From: Nitrososphaeraceae archaeon
GTDB lineage: Archaea > Thermoproteota > Nitrososphaeria > Nitrososphaerales > Nitrososphaeraceae
Length of the DNA: 19,728 nt
Assembly: GCA_025449515.1 (NCBI GenBank)
Contig: JANWJI010000056.1
Span: 1-19,728, forward strand
Direction of reading: 5' to 3'
Each line of letters opens with the position of its first letter. Within the stretch, counting starts at the first letter, position 1. The notes under the pieces are model-generated. The model was not told the origin of the DNA and ran no database searches. It saw only the letters and a list, made by a program, of their open reading frames with translations. Below, piece after piece: positions 7,568-15,149 of this stretch. Made by a program: the position numbers and the translations under genes.

Positions 7568-8824
7568 GTGAATTATGGATTGATGCAAAAGGGAGCTCTG
7601 AATGTTCATAGAATTAGAAAGGATTTTCCAATCCTTAGTCGAAAAATTAAAGACAAGCCACTGATATACTTTGATAACGCAGCTACGACTCAAAAGCCGA
7701 TGTCTGTAATTGATGCAATTCGAGACTACTATATGAATTATAACTCAAACATTCATAGGGCAGTGCATCAGATGGCAGAAGAGGCAACGCATGCGTACGA
7801 AGCAACACGTCAAAAAGTTGCGAGATTTATTAATTCTCATTCTACTGACGAGATAATATTCACCCGAAATGCTACTGAAGCTATAAACATCGTGTCACAT
7901 GCTTGGGGCGAGGATAACATCCACAAAGATGACAGGATCGTCATAACCGAACTGGAACATCATAGTAATATAGTCCCGTGGCAGATTCTATGTAATCAGA
8001 CTAGAGCATCTTTGGATTATATTGAAGTTGACCACGGCGGATATTTGAATATGGATCGCTGTGAGAAAATTCTGCAGAATAAGAATACTAAATTGATTTC
8101 AATTAGCGAGGTATCAAATGTGCTCGGAACAATAGTACCTATTAGAAAGATCATCGAGATGGCTCATGGCCAAGATATACCAGTACTGGTTGATGCAGCG
8201 CAGTCAGTACCCCATATGCCAGTGGATGTACAGACTACAGATTGTGATTTTATGGTATTCTCGGCGCATAAAATGTTAGGGCCTACTGGAGTAGGGATTT
8301 TGTATGTCAAGAGGGAGATACTTGAAAAACTTCAGCCCTTTATTAGCGGAGGAGATATGATCAAGGAAGTCCACAAATATGAGACTGTATATAATGACCT
8401 TCCGTATAAGTTCGAGGCAGGCACACCAAATATTGCAGATGTGATTGGTTTTGGAGCCGCTATAGATTACTTGAACCGTTTAGGAATGGACAAGATTAGG
8501 GATCATGAGATTGAGTTAACTAAATATGCTATGGATGCGATGAAGGATATTAGAGGAATGACTTTATATGGCCCACTCGATGCCAAAAATAAAGGAGGAG
8601 TGATCTCATTTAACTTGGGTGATATCCATCCACATGACCTTGCTACTATTTTAAATGACCATGGCATTGCAATCAGATCCGGCCATCATTGTGCACAAGT
8701 TTTGATGGAGAAATTCGACCTTTCAGCAATGTCTAGGGCAAGCTTTTATATTTACAATACTCCAGAAGAGGTGGATAAATTCATAAATGCGCTTAATGAC
8801 GCTAAGAGGTTGTTTGGAATTTGA
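7568..8824 (+). CDS. sufS: Cysteine desulfurase, SufS type
   Basis: A PLP enzyme that takes sulfur from cysteine, leaving alanine, and passes it as persulfide to the SUF Fe-S assembly machinery. The 418 residues show YFDNAATTQKP near the start, ELEHHSNIVPW (H131 stacking on PLP), VDAAQS (D209, Q212), the PLP lysine K235 in SAHKMLGP, and the active-site cysteine C375 in RSGHHCAQ. The short loop before C375 and the length fit group II (SufS) rather than IscS/NifS. The start is uncertain: GTG 7568 or ATG 7583. Homologues typically begin just before an NVxxIRKDFPIL motif, found here at residues 12-23. It overlaps sufU by 4 nt, and its usual sulfur acceptor SufU is that next gene. Confidence 0.95.
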   Translation: MNYGLMQKGALNVHRIRKDFPILSRKIKDKPLIYFDNAATTQKPMSVIDAIRDYYMNYNSNIHRAVHQMAEEATHAYEATRQKVARFINSHSTDEIIFTRNATEAINIVSHAWGEDNIHKDDRIVITELEHHSNIVPWQILCNQTRASLDYIEVDHGGYLNMDRCEKILQNKNTKLISISEVSNVLGTIVPIRKIIEMAHGQDIPVLVDAAQSVPHMPVDVQTTDCDFMVFSAHKMLGPTGVGILYVKREILEKLQPFISGGDMIKEVHKYETVYNDLPYKFEAGTPNIADVIGFGAAIDYLNRLGMDKIRDHEIELTKYAMDAMKDIRGMTLYGPLDAKNKGGVISFNLGDIHPHDLATILNDHGIAIRSGHHCAQVLMEKFDLSAMSRASFYIYNTPEEVDKFINALNDAKRLFGI

Positions 8825-9249
8825 GTGAAGATATTTATAGAGAGATCATACTCGACCATTACAGAAACCCTAGAAATAAAGGTAGTCTACCTAATGCTGA
8901 CATAAGCATACATGATAGTAACCCGCTATGCGGAGATGAAATCGACATTCATCTTAAGGTAGAGGAAGATATGATAAAGGATATCAAATTTGAAGGCAGA
9001 GGCTGTGCGATAAGTCAGGCAAGTGCTTCTATGTTGACTGAACAAGTGCTCAATAAACCACTCAATACTGTTAAAGACATAGCCAAGGAAGACATATTGG
9101 AAAATATTGGATTAATGAACTTAGGTCCTGCACGGATCAAATGTGCACTTCTTTCGCTCAAGGTTCTAAAACTAGGTATGGTGAAATACTATGCAGATAG
9201 AGATCCCGGATCCGCAAAAAAGATCCAGGATGAATCCAAACTGTATTGA
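8821..9249 (+). CDS. sufU: SufU-type Fe-S assembly / sulfur-transfer protein
   Basis: A 142-residue IscU/NifU-N-like protein that accepts sulfur from SufS. It has the three conserved cysteines C37 (NPLCGDE), C62 (GRGCAIS) and C108 (ARIKCALL), plus D39. The segment between C62 and C108 is longer than in IscU and the residue before C108 is Lys rather than His; both features indicate SufU. In Bacillus SufU these cysteines and the Asp hold a zinc that takes part in sulfur transfer. The start is TTG 8821, which shares TTGA with the sufS stop, so translation is probably coupled. No sufB, sufC or sufD lies nearby. Confidence 0.93.
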   Translation: MSEDIYREIILDHYRNPRNKGSLPNADISIHDSNPLCGDEIDIHLKVEEDMIKDIKFEGRGCAISQASASMLTEQVLNKPLNTVKDIAKEDILENIGLMNLGPARIKCALLSLKVLKLGMVKYYADRDPGSAKKIQDESKLY

Positions 9250-9619
9250 ATTTCAGGAATTGAAACAGCTAACTAGCTTTCAAAAATAACCTCCAAAAGA
9301 TAAGGATATTCGGGGAGATGCAGAAAACACTGAATCCGGGTAGAGCCTATGAAAGTTATAATCCATACTCATACTAGTTTTAAGAGTAAGCATATGGCGG
9401 CAAAACTATCCACAACATATAATTTAATTTTAATTGCGTCATCTAGCGATTTGCACATCAAAAACATTATAGAGCAACCGTCATGCAAATCAATCTATCT
9501 TCTAGTTAGTTAGATCTTAGATCAATTGTGAATTAACAATCACAAGATAGTCCTATCAATATCGATTTTTCGATAATCAAAACAAATAAAGCAAATGAAG
9601 AGAAGTACTCTTAAATCCG
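9250..9619 (+). other. Gene-free intergenic region with small repeats
   Basis: No convincing gene or tRNA is seen in these 370 nt. They contain a tandem 7-mer TTAGATC twice (9510-9523), an inverted repeat TTGTGA / TCACAA separated by 8 nt (9526-9545), and a short hairpin ATCGA-TTTT-TCGAT (9561-9574). The AT-rich AACAAATAAAG near 9582-9592 could be the TATA box of the phosphatase gene that starts at 9620. A 39-codon frame from ATG 9394 shows no recognisable features. Confidence 0.5.
9526..9545. repeat. Inverted repeat TTGTGA-N8-TCACAA
   Basis: Perfect 6-nt arms with an 8-nt spacer, about 75-95 nt before the PAP2 gene and upstream of its likely TATA box. The geometry fits a binding site for a dimeric regulator, but one copy alone is weak evidence. 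Confidence 0.35.
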
Positions 9620-10333
9620 GTGCCAAAAATGAAATTTACGTCTTGGCTATTTACTCTTCGCTCTCCACAATTTGTGGCTTTAATTATTTGTTTTGTTATA
9701 TTCAGTCTTTTAGTAAGTAGAGGCGTCATGTCAGCAATCGATAGCACCGTCGCCCATTATTTTAGAACGTTAGAAGGCAATCCACGATTTGATCAATTAA
9801 TGATAGGCATGGCATCTTTGGGGGACATTTTTTCTTTAGTATTGGTAGCCATAGTACTCACAATAATCAGACGAATACGGAAGGCAGGGATGGTTTTTTT
9901 GATGGCAATCGTGATCATTTCTATATCAACGATGTATTTGAAAACCCTTTTTGAAAGACTCTCTCCTACATTTTCTTACAAACCGATTCTCTATATCCCT
10001 AAACATTTTTCGATAGAGGAAGATAGCTTTGCACCATCTGCACGAGATTTTTCCTATCCTTCAAATCATGTAGCAGCGACTACGGCATTGGCTTTTATCG
10101 CTGGTTTTATAATTTCCAGACGATCAATGATAGCAGGCCTTTTAATCTGGCTATTTCCTATAATGAATAGTATTGCCAGACTATATCTGATGCAGCACTA
10201 CTTATCTGATATCATTGGAGGCTTCCTATGGGGGCTAATTATTTGTTTGATTCTAGCAAATCTTCTGAAATTGGATCAGCCTTTTCTTATGTCTAGATTC
10301 AAAAGTAAGGAAGACGTAACAAAGAATTTGTAA
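9620..10333 (+). CDS. PAP2-family membrane phosphatase
   Basis: The 237-residue protein has about six hydrophobic helices (near 18-35, 65-83, 88-106, 152-165, 168-185, 198-215) and the three PAP2 phosphatase motifs. Motif 2 is PSNH (147-150, catalytic H150). Motif 3 is R187, H193, D197 in ARLYLMQHYLSD. Motif 1, normally KxxxxxxRP, reads K108-TLFERL-SP, so the arginine is Ser (S115). The family removes phosphate from lipid phosphates such as polyprenyl diphosphate or phosphatidic acid at the membrane; the substrate here is unknown. The start is GTG 9620 or ATG 9629. The next gene follows after 27 nt on the same strand. Confidence 0.85.
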   Translation: MPKMKFTSWLFTLRSPQFVALIICFVIFSLLVSRGVMSAIDSTVAHYFRTLEGNPRFDQLMIGMASLGDIFSLVLVAIVLTIIRRIRKAGMVFLMAIVIISISTMYLKTLFERLSPTFSYKPILYIPKHFSIEEDSFAPSARDFSYPSNHVAATTALAFIAGFIISRRSMIAGLLIWLFPIMNSIARLYLMQHYLSDIIGGFLWGLIICLILANLLKLDQPFLMSRFKSKEDVTKNL

Positions 10334-10360
10334 GTCACGTCAGAAGAGCGGTCATTATTA

Positions 10361-10909
10361 ATGCCTGGTCTGGTAAGGTTAAATAATTTGTTCTGTCATA
10401 AGCTCATTAATTTGCAATCAACCCTCAGGAGAGTACGGGAATATTTAATCCGTCGTTGTGAAATGAAAGATCTGGAAGCCGTAGTTAACGTTAACATCGA
10501 TACCCTACCTGAGCACTACTCTGATTACTTCTTTGAATCAACGCTAAGAGAGCTACCAGAGTCATTCATTGTTGCAGAATTGGAAGAAAAGATAGTTGGA
10601 TATATCATGTGTAAAATTGAGTACGGATTTTCTAATTTCAGGAAACTAGGCTTTGTCAAGAAAGGACACGTAGTTTCGGTGGCAGTATTAGAGGAACATC
10701 GCTCGAAGGGACTTGGTAAGGCGCTAATGCTTGAAGGTATAAATGGGATCGTTAATCGAAGATGTGATGAGATTTATCTAGAGGTGCGTCTCAGTAATAA
10801 ACCAGCTATAATAATGTACGAAAATCTCGGCTTTCAAACCAAATCCAAATTACGCTCATACTATCGAGATGGAGAAGATGCATTTCTGATGGCCCTGGAA
10901 TTTAATTGA
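10361..10909 (+). CDS. GNAT acetyltransferase, archaeal Ard1/RimI-like N-terminal protein acetylase
   Basis: The product (182 residues) closely resembles Sulfolobus Ard1, which acetylates protein N termini with acetyl-CoA. Shared stretches include TLPEHYSDYFF (substrate-site loop), KGHVVSVAVLEEHR leading into the acetyl-CoA motif A (R114-S-K-G117-L-G119), and motif B IYLEVRLSNKPAIIMYENLGF followed by YYRDGEDAFLM. The first ~25 residues before the GNAT fold (YLIRRCEMKDLEAV) are basic and not conserved, so a later start is possible, although the first ATG is the only good one. Members of this family in archaea can also act on the Alba DNA-binding protein. It is probably co-transcribed with the PAP2 gene upstream. 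Confidence 0.88.
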   Translation: MPGLVRLNNLFCHKLINLQSTLRRVREYLIRRCEMKDLEAVVNVNIDTLPEHYSDYFFESTLRELPESFIVAELEEKIVGYIMCKIEYGFSNFRKLGFVKKGHVVSVAVLEEHRSKGLGKALMLEGINGIVNRRCDEIYLEVRLSNKPAIIMYENLGFQTKSKLRSYYRDGEDAFLMALEFN

Positions 10910-10938
10910 GGGCAAGGTAGAAAGCTATCTAGTATTTC

Positions 10939-11154
10939 ATGGAACCTAATCCTACGCGCTCTAAGGTCACCGGTATATCAATCCTAGGGATCTCTATCAT
11001 TGGCTTTATCATATATCTATATTTGATCCTGGCTACTCATTGGGACATCTTGCTTCTCAAGATTACCATTATCGCTGCGGTTGGCGCAGTTGTATCTATT
11101 GTAGCGTGGATAGGATATACGATGACTACGACGCCCATTGCTGATAAGGAATAA
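10939..11154 (+). CDS. Small two-helix membrane protein, unknown function
   Basis: A 71-residue protein with ATG start and two strongly hydrophobic segments (about 11-31 and 42-62) joined by a short ATHWDILL loop, ending in TTTPIADKE. It lies 29 nt after the acetyltransferase gene on the same strand and ends 3 nt before the convergent trm5 stop. The clear membrane topology and tight packing argue for a real gene. I do not recognise a family. Confidence 0.6.
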   Translation: MEPNPTRSKVTGISILGISIIGFIIYLYLILATHWDILLLKITIIAAVGAVVSIVAWIGYTMTTTPIADKE

Positions 11155-11157
11155 GCC

Positions 11158-12003
11158 TTATTTGTGAACGTAAATATCTGTCACAACTTGATACAATCTG
11201 GGTCCTACCTCTCTAACGACTCTACTAAAATGAACTTCGGTATCATAATTCGAAAAGGCAGATTTGGCATCAAGTAAGCTTTGTTCCACGGCATATTTTT
11301 TTCCTATAGCTTTGACATGTGCAAAATAATGAATAATACCCCCGCGGTCCTTAAGGGCTTGCACTGCACAGTCTACATATTCGTGTGCTTTCTCCGGTAG
11401 TGGCATCAATACTCTATCCGATTGTGATCGCGTTTCTTTAGCAATAATGTCCCTTGCATCGCCCAGGATGGAGATTACTCTTGACTCTACTCCGTTTAAT
11501 TTGGAATTATACTGACTTAGCTCTACAGCAGCAGGATTTATATCAATACTAAAAACCTTGCAGTGACTGTGCATTCTTGCCATTATGATGGAAAATGTGC
11601 CCACGCCTGCGAACATGTTAGTTACTACTTCATAATCTGACACCAGATTAGCTAGTCTTAATCTCTCTGTAGACAACCTTGGTGAAAAGTATGTGTTTAT
11701 AAGATCCACCTTAAATTTGCATCCATGTTCCTTATACTCTACAAGAGTATCCTTTTCTCCTGCAATATGTTCAAGGCCACGTAGTCGATAATCTCCTTTA
11801 ACAGAAGAAACTTGCGCAAATACAGATTTCACAGGTTTAATTTCGTCTAATATGATTTTTCCGATCAACTTCTTTTTTGCGGCAAGAGCTTCAGGTATTT
11901 TTATAATCACGACATTTCCAATTATATCAAAAGAAGAATACAGAGACGCTGCTTCCTCTGCTGCTAGAGTCTGACTTAGGATGGTCTTTAACATGCGCGC
12001 CAT
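11158..12003 (-). CDS. trm5: tRNA (guanine37-N1)-methyltransferase, Trm5 family
   Basis: A class I SAM-dependent methyltransferase that makes m1G37 next to the anticodon, preventing +1 frameshifting; relatives (Taw22) act in wyosine synthesis. Visible are the Trm5 hallmark YFSPRLSTER (105-114), SAM motif I NMFAGVGTFSI (129-139), motif II DINP (154-157), GDARD (181-185), MPLP (200-203) in the place of the catalytic NPP-like motif, and the C-terminal VREVGPRLYQVVTDIYV. At 281 residues it is shorter than full-length Trm5 (about 330-340): it appears to lack the N-terminal D1 domain, as in the Trm5c subtype. It starts 11 nt after the ABCE1 stop and is the second gene of that operon. Confidence 0.88.
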   Translation of the reverse strand: MARMLKTILSQTLAAEEAASLYSSFDIIGNVVIIKIPEALAAKKKLIGKIILDEIKPVKSVFAQVSSVKGDYRLRGLEHIAGEKDTLVEYKEHGCKFKVDLINTYFSPRLSTERLRLANLVSDYEVVTNMFAGVGTFSIIMARMHSHCKVFSIDINPAAVELSQYNSKLNGVESRVISILGDARDIIAKETRSQSDRVLMPLPEKAHEYVDCAVQALKDRGGIIHYFAHVKAIGKKYAVEQSLLDAKSAFSNYDTEVHFSRVVREVGPRLYQVVTDIYVHK

Positions 12004-12014
12004 CGAGATAAAAT

Positions 12015-13823
12015 CTACCTATTCTTTAGATAATAATAATTGCCTGACTCCTTTTGAGATCTATCTAATCTACTGTCATCTTTATTGACTCTTGGCCTAC
12101 CCGTGCTTTCATCTCTTCGATAAGTTATGGACAAGGCCTTGAGAAATCTGTTCATTCCTACTTCCTTAGAAAGTGGCTGGCTAGCTTCGCCGCTGCGTCC
12201 TGGTATTCCCTCGAATATAATTAATGAATCAGCCATTAGATCAATTAGTTGAACATCATGATCTATTATTATTGCAGACTTTTCATTCGCTCGAACATAG
12301 CGTTGAATGAATTTTGCTAGTGCAATCCTATCCTCGACATCTAAGAATGCCGAAGGTTCGTCAAGAGCATAGATATCAGCGTTTCTTATGAGGCAGGCAG
12401 CAACAGCTACTTTTTGTAATTCTCCTCCGCTAAGATTCCTTACAGTTTTTTCATATAGTTTCTTTAGTCCAATTGGAGCCAGGATTTGTTCCTCAATAAG
12501 GGATCCCTCGATTTCGTTCTCATAAGCGACTGAAAGAATTGATTTAACTGATCCATCATATTCTTGGTTCAGATACTGCGGTTTATAAGAAATTTTTGCG
12601 CCAATTTGTAGATTACCGGAATCAGGTTTATCAACTCCTGCTAACATCTTCATAAACGTAGTTTTACCCAATGCGTTAGCACCTACAATTCCAACTACTT
12701 CACCTTTTCTGACTTGCCCATTAGCGATTTTTAACCTAAAAGAAGGAAAGGTTTTGGATAGCAGTGAATAGCGTGCGACCGGGAGATCAAGCACCATATC
12801 ATCCGTCGTGGTAGTCGTTTCGAATCTGAATGCTTTCTGTCTAAACCTTACGTTCTCACTCGGAAGAAAGCCGTCTAGAAAGTTATTAATGCCCACTTTT
12901 GTGCTCTGAAGCACAGATGTTATGCCGTAAGCACCTGGTTCTCCGTAAAGAATGTGTATATAATCAGAAAGATAGTCCAGCAACGTAATATCGTGTTCTA
13001 CGACCATAACACTCTTGCCTGAATTTGCAAGGTCTCGTATGACCCTAGCCACAGAAAGGCGCTGATAAACATCATTGTAAGAAGAGGGCTCGTCGAAAAA
13101 ATAGTAGTCTGATTCCTTACTAGCAGCTATTGCCACTGCTAATCTCTGCAGCTCTCCTCCACTTAGCTCAACAACGTTTCGATCGAGGGCATATTTCAAA
13201 TCTAAATCAGATACCAGTTTATCAAGGACATTGCGTTCATTGTACTTTTGTAAGAGATCTTTGGCTGTCCCCTTGAAAGCCTTTGGAATCATATATACAC
13301 TTTGGGGTTTAATGGAGACAAGCAATTCGCCGCTCGCTATTTTTTCAAAATGAGACTTGAGCTCTGTTCCTTGGAATTTTTTTATCACTTCGTCCCAGCC
13401 AACATTGTTATCATATTGTCCAAAATTTGGTTTCGTGTTTCCAGCCAAAATATCGACAATGGTCGTCTTTCCCATTCCATTCCTTCCGAGAAGGCCCACG
13501 ACCGAACCTTTTCTTAACGAAGGGAGACGATATAATCTAAAGGTATTAATTCCAAACTGATGAATCTTATCCTCGCCTAGTTCCTTTGCAAGATTAACGA
13601 TTACTATCGCATCAAAAGGACATTTTTTGATACATATACCGCAGCCCGTACACAACTCTTCTGAAATAACTGCCTTGCCATCTTCTGGGTTTTGTACTAT
13701 ACATTCTCCGCCAGTCTTGTTTACTGGACAATAAATAATGCATTCCAAGCCACACTTCTTTGGCTGGCATAGTTCTTGATCAAGGACAGCTACTCGGTGT
13801 GTGGATGATTTTAAATCTCCCAA
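12015..13823 (-). CDS. ABCE1 / Rli1 ribosome-recycling ATPase
   Basis: ABCE1 splits ribosomes after termination, working with aRF1 or aPelota. The 602-residue protein has every expected part. The N-terminal Fe-S domain holds two [4Fe-4S] clusters (C19, C24, C28, C32 and C58, C61, C64, C68). The first ABC domain has Walker A GRNGMGKT (113-120), signature LSGGELQR (220-227), Walker B FFDEP and H277. The second has Walker A GANALGKT (381-388), signature LSGGELQK (464-471), Walker B ALDEP and H522. The start is TTG 13823, immediately preceded by an in-frame TAA, so no longer form is possible. The C-terminal ~35 residues are hydrophilic and Arg/Ser/Asp-rich. It leads the operon with trm5; the upstream region is unusually rich in TGTACA. 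Confidence 0.96.
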   Translation of the reverse strand: MGDLKSSTHRVAVLDQELCQPKKCGLECIIYCPVNKTGGECIVQNPEDGKAVISEELCTGCGICIKKCPFDAIVIVNLAKELGEDKIHQFGINTFRLYRLPSLRKGSVVGLLGRNGMGKTTIVDILAGNTKPNFGQYDNNVGWDEVIKKFQGTELKSHFEKIASGELLVSIKPQSVYMIPKAFKGTAKDLLQKYNERNVLDKLVSDLDLKYALDRNVVELSGGELQRLAVAIAASKESDYYFFDEPSSYNDVYQRLSVARVIRDLANSGKSVMVVEHDITLLDYLSDYIHILYGEPGAYGITSVLQSTKVGINNFLDGFLPSENVRFRQKAFRFETTTTTDDMVLDLPVARYSLLSKTFPSFRLKIANGQVRKGEVVGIVGANALGKTTFMKMLAGVDKPDSGNLQIGAKISYKPQYLNQEYDGSVKSILSVAYENEIEGSLIEEQILAPIGLKKLYEKTVRNLSGGELQKVAVAACLIRNADIYALDEPSAFLDVEDRIALAKFIQRYVRANEKSAIIIDHDVQLIDLMADSLIIFEGIPGRSGEASQPLSKEVGMNRFLKALSITYRRDESTGRPRVNKDDSRLDRSQKESGNYYYLKNR

Positions 13824-13841
13824 TTATGCTAATTGCACATT

Positions 13842-13930
13842 TGTACATTATATGCGTTCTGTACAGATAATTATATATATTACATACCGGGATCGTAAAT
13901 AATGTAACTTTATAAATTGGTATTTGTACA
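13842..13930. promoter_or_regulatory. Three TGTACA boxes flanking the ABCE1 core promoter
   Basis: The palindrome TGTACA occurs at 13842-13847, 13860-13865 and 13925-13930, with a fourth at 14052-14057. Three of the four sit in the longer word TTGTACATT (13841, 13924, 14051). Two flank the presumed ABCE1 transcription start, where a bound protein would block initiation. The function as an operator is inferred from repetition and position. Confidence 0.4.
13871..13880 (-). promoter_or_regulatory. Probable TATA box of the ABCE1-trm5 operon
   Basis: On the minus strand the sequence reads ATATATATAA, centred 52 nt before the TTG start. Initiation about 26 nt downstream would fall near 13849, giving a leader of about 26 nt. 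Confidence 0.5.
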
Positions 13931-14102
13931 TTTGCCTCGAAATTTGAAAGATATTAATAAATAATTCAAAGTTTAGGACTGTGAATCAACTGATATTTGT
14001 TATTTATAGTCACGATGCAGACTTTTTAAGATAAGATCTAATCTCTACTGTTGTACATTGCAAGCCATAAGGTTAAATTGCCCTTTGTCGTACCCCAAAA
14101 TA

Positions 14103-14218
14103 AGCCGGCCATAGCAAGAGGGAGCGACCCGGACCCATTCCGAACCCGGAAGTCAAACCTGTTGTCGCTGCTGTGTTACTTACCTGCGTGAGCGGTTGGG
14201 AATCAGCAGTGCTGGCAT
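14103..14218 (+). rRNA. rrf: 5S ribosomal RNA
   Basis: The gene contains the strongly conserved core CCATTCCGAACCCGGAAG (loop B/helix III) near 14136-14153. Its ends pair as helix I: GCCGGC at 14104-14109 with GCTGGC at 14211-14216 (one G-U pair). The later part, CTGCGTGAGCGGTTGGGAA, matches the helix IV/V region. Total length is about 115 nt, normal for a compact archaeal 5S; the exact ends are uncertain by a few bases. No 16S or 23S gene is in the window, so the 5S is unlinked, as is usual in thaumarchaea. It stands alone between ABCE1 and an unrecognised gene. Confidence 0.95.
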
Positions 14219-14337
14219 CTCTAATTTCGAAAGGTTATAGATTGTTGTTAATATTTTGGATCAACAAGATAACATACTGGTATCAAGGCATTTTCGACCA
14301 AGCTGGTCACTAATGATACGGCCGATCGAGTGAAGAG

Positions 14338-14892
14338 TTAAATACTCTCGCCCAGATGGATTTGCCCAGTTAGTTTTTTGATATTCAATGCTATTCTATC
14401 TAATATATTGAATATAGAAGTCAATTCGTGGTATTCCCATATACGAGTCTGAATAATACACGCAAAATTGGCTACCCGGACCGAAACCCTTCGTGTCTGC
14501 TCTTCCATGATGCTCTTTCGAATAAATTCATTTAGAATCCGGTCTTTTGAGAGAATGTCAGCAAGTACTCCTCCGCTCCATCCCAGTGTTTCTAATATAC
14601 CATTCCGCAACGTGAAGAAAGGACTAGCTTGGAAGAGCGTATAAGAATTATCGTCGTTTTCATTGACGAATTGATTCTCGATCAAACAGTGGACATCGAA
14701 GAATGCTCCCATTCGCATTACCTCCTCTATTCCAATGTAGTCAATATTCGTAGCAATAAGTCTAATAAAACCATCCCTGTTTGATAACCATCTCTCGAAA
14801 TAAGATCGCCTTTCGGGCACGACATCACGCTTAATATCGCCTAACCTGCAAATGACGCCTAACTCTGTCAATTCCCGTACAAGGCCACCCAT
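14338..14892 (-). CDS. Unrecognised protein of 184 residues
   Basis: The frame begins at an ATG with an in-frame TGA 24 nt upstream, so the start is well bounded. The product looks soluble and mixed alpha/beta: a basic N-terminal part (DIKRDVVPERRSYFERW), then FIRLIATNIDYIGIEEVMRM, a possible conserved core FFDVHCLIEN, an acidic loop NENDDN, and a helical C terminus (FNILDRIALNIKKL). There is no signal peptide, membrane helix or motif that I can assign. Codon use looks like the neighbours. It is convergent with the 5S rRNA gene, with about 120 nt of non-coding sequence between. A real gene is likely; a decayed gene is possible. Confidence 0.55.
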   Translation of the reverse strand: MGGLVRELTELGVICRLGDIKRDVVPERRSYFERWLSNRDGFIRLIATNIDYIGIEEVMRMGAFFDVHCLIENQFVNENDDNSYTLFQASPFFTLRNGILETLGWSGGVLADILSKDRILNEFIRKSIMEEQTRRVSVRVANFACIIQTRIWEYHELTSIFNILDRIALNIKKLTGQIHLGESI

Positions 14893-14900
14893 TGAAAATA

Positions 14901-15083
14901 ATGGAAATTCAGATCACCTCTGGGAGTACAAGATATTTTGATATAAAGCTAGATAATAAAGATATATCTCAATCTAATTTAGTATTATCAACTAGAATAT
15001 GGCTTAAGACTGTCTTCCAGAACATGACTACCGTTTGTATACCAGCTAGCATCACTATGCCATATCTCTGGTCTCAGGTTTAG
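14901..15083 (+). CDS. Possible small protein (about 60 residues), doubtful
   Basis: An open frame from ATG 14901 (or TTG 14892) runs to TAG, divergent from the 184-residue gene. It is the only candidate in the ~260-nt gap before pepA. The sequence (EIQITSGSTRYFDIKLDNKD then STRIWLKTVFQNM) has no motif that I recognise, and no clear TATA box or ribosome binding site sits upstream. AT-rich DNA can hold such a frame by chance. Confidence 0.2.
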   Translation: MEIQITSGSTRYFDIKLDNKDISQSNLVLSTRIWLKTVFQNMTTVCIPASITMPYLWSQV

Positions 15084-15149
15084 TAAAAGATTAAACAAAA
15101 TTTCTATAGTTACAACTTCATTTTTTAATAAAAAATTTTTAACGACCGT

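Larger units (their letters stand above)
13824..14102. other. AT-rich non-coding region between ABCE1 and 5S rRNA
   Basis: This 279-nt stretch has no credible gene. It holds the ABCE1 promoter (minus strand), all four TGTACA palindromes and, near its right end, GGTTAAATT (14071-14079), centred about 28 nt before the 5S gene and so a possible but weak 5S TATA element. A stronger-looking TTTTTAAGATAAG near 14023 lies too far upstream to serve the mature 5S end directly unless a precursor is made. Confidence 0.5.

Noticed and set aside
9394..9513. 39-codon frame in the sufU-PAP2 gap
   Set aside because: No ribosome binding site, no motif, Ser/Ile-rich composition expected from AT-rich non-coding DNA.
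14296..14308. Hairpin GACCA-AGC-TGGTC between 5S and the 184-residue gene
   Set aside because: Five base pairs without a T-run; too weak to call a terminator or structured RNA.
14908..14921. Perfect anti-16S-like GAGGTGATC on the minus strand upstream of the 184-residue gene
   Set aside because: It lies about 20 nt from the ATG, too far for a normal ribosome binding site, and no in-frame start lies closer; probably chance.
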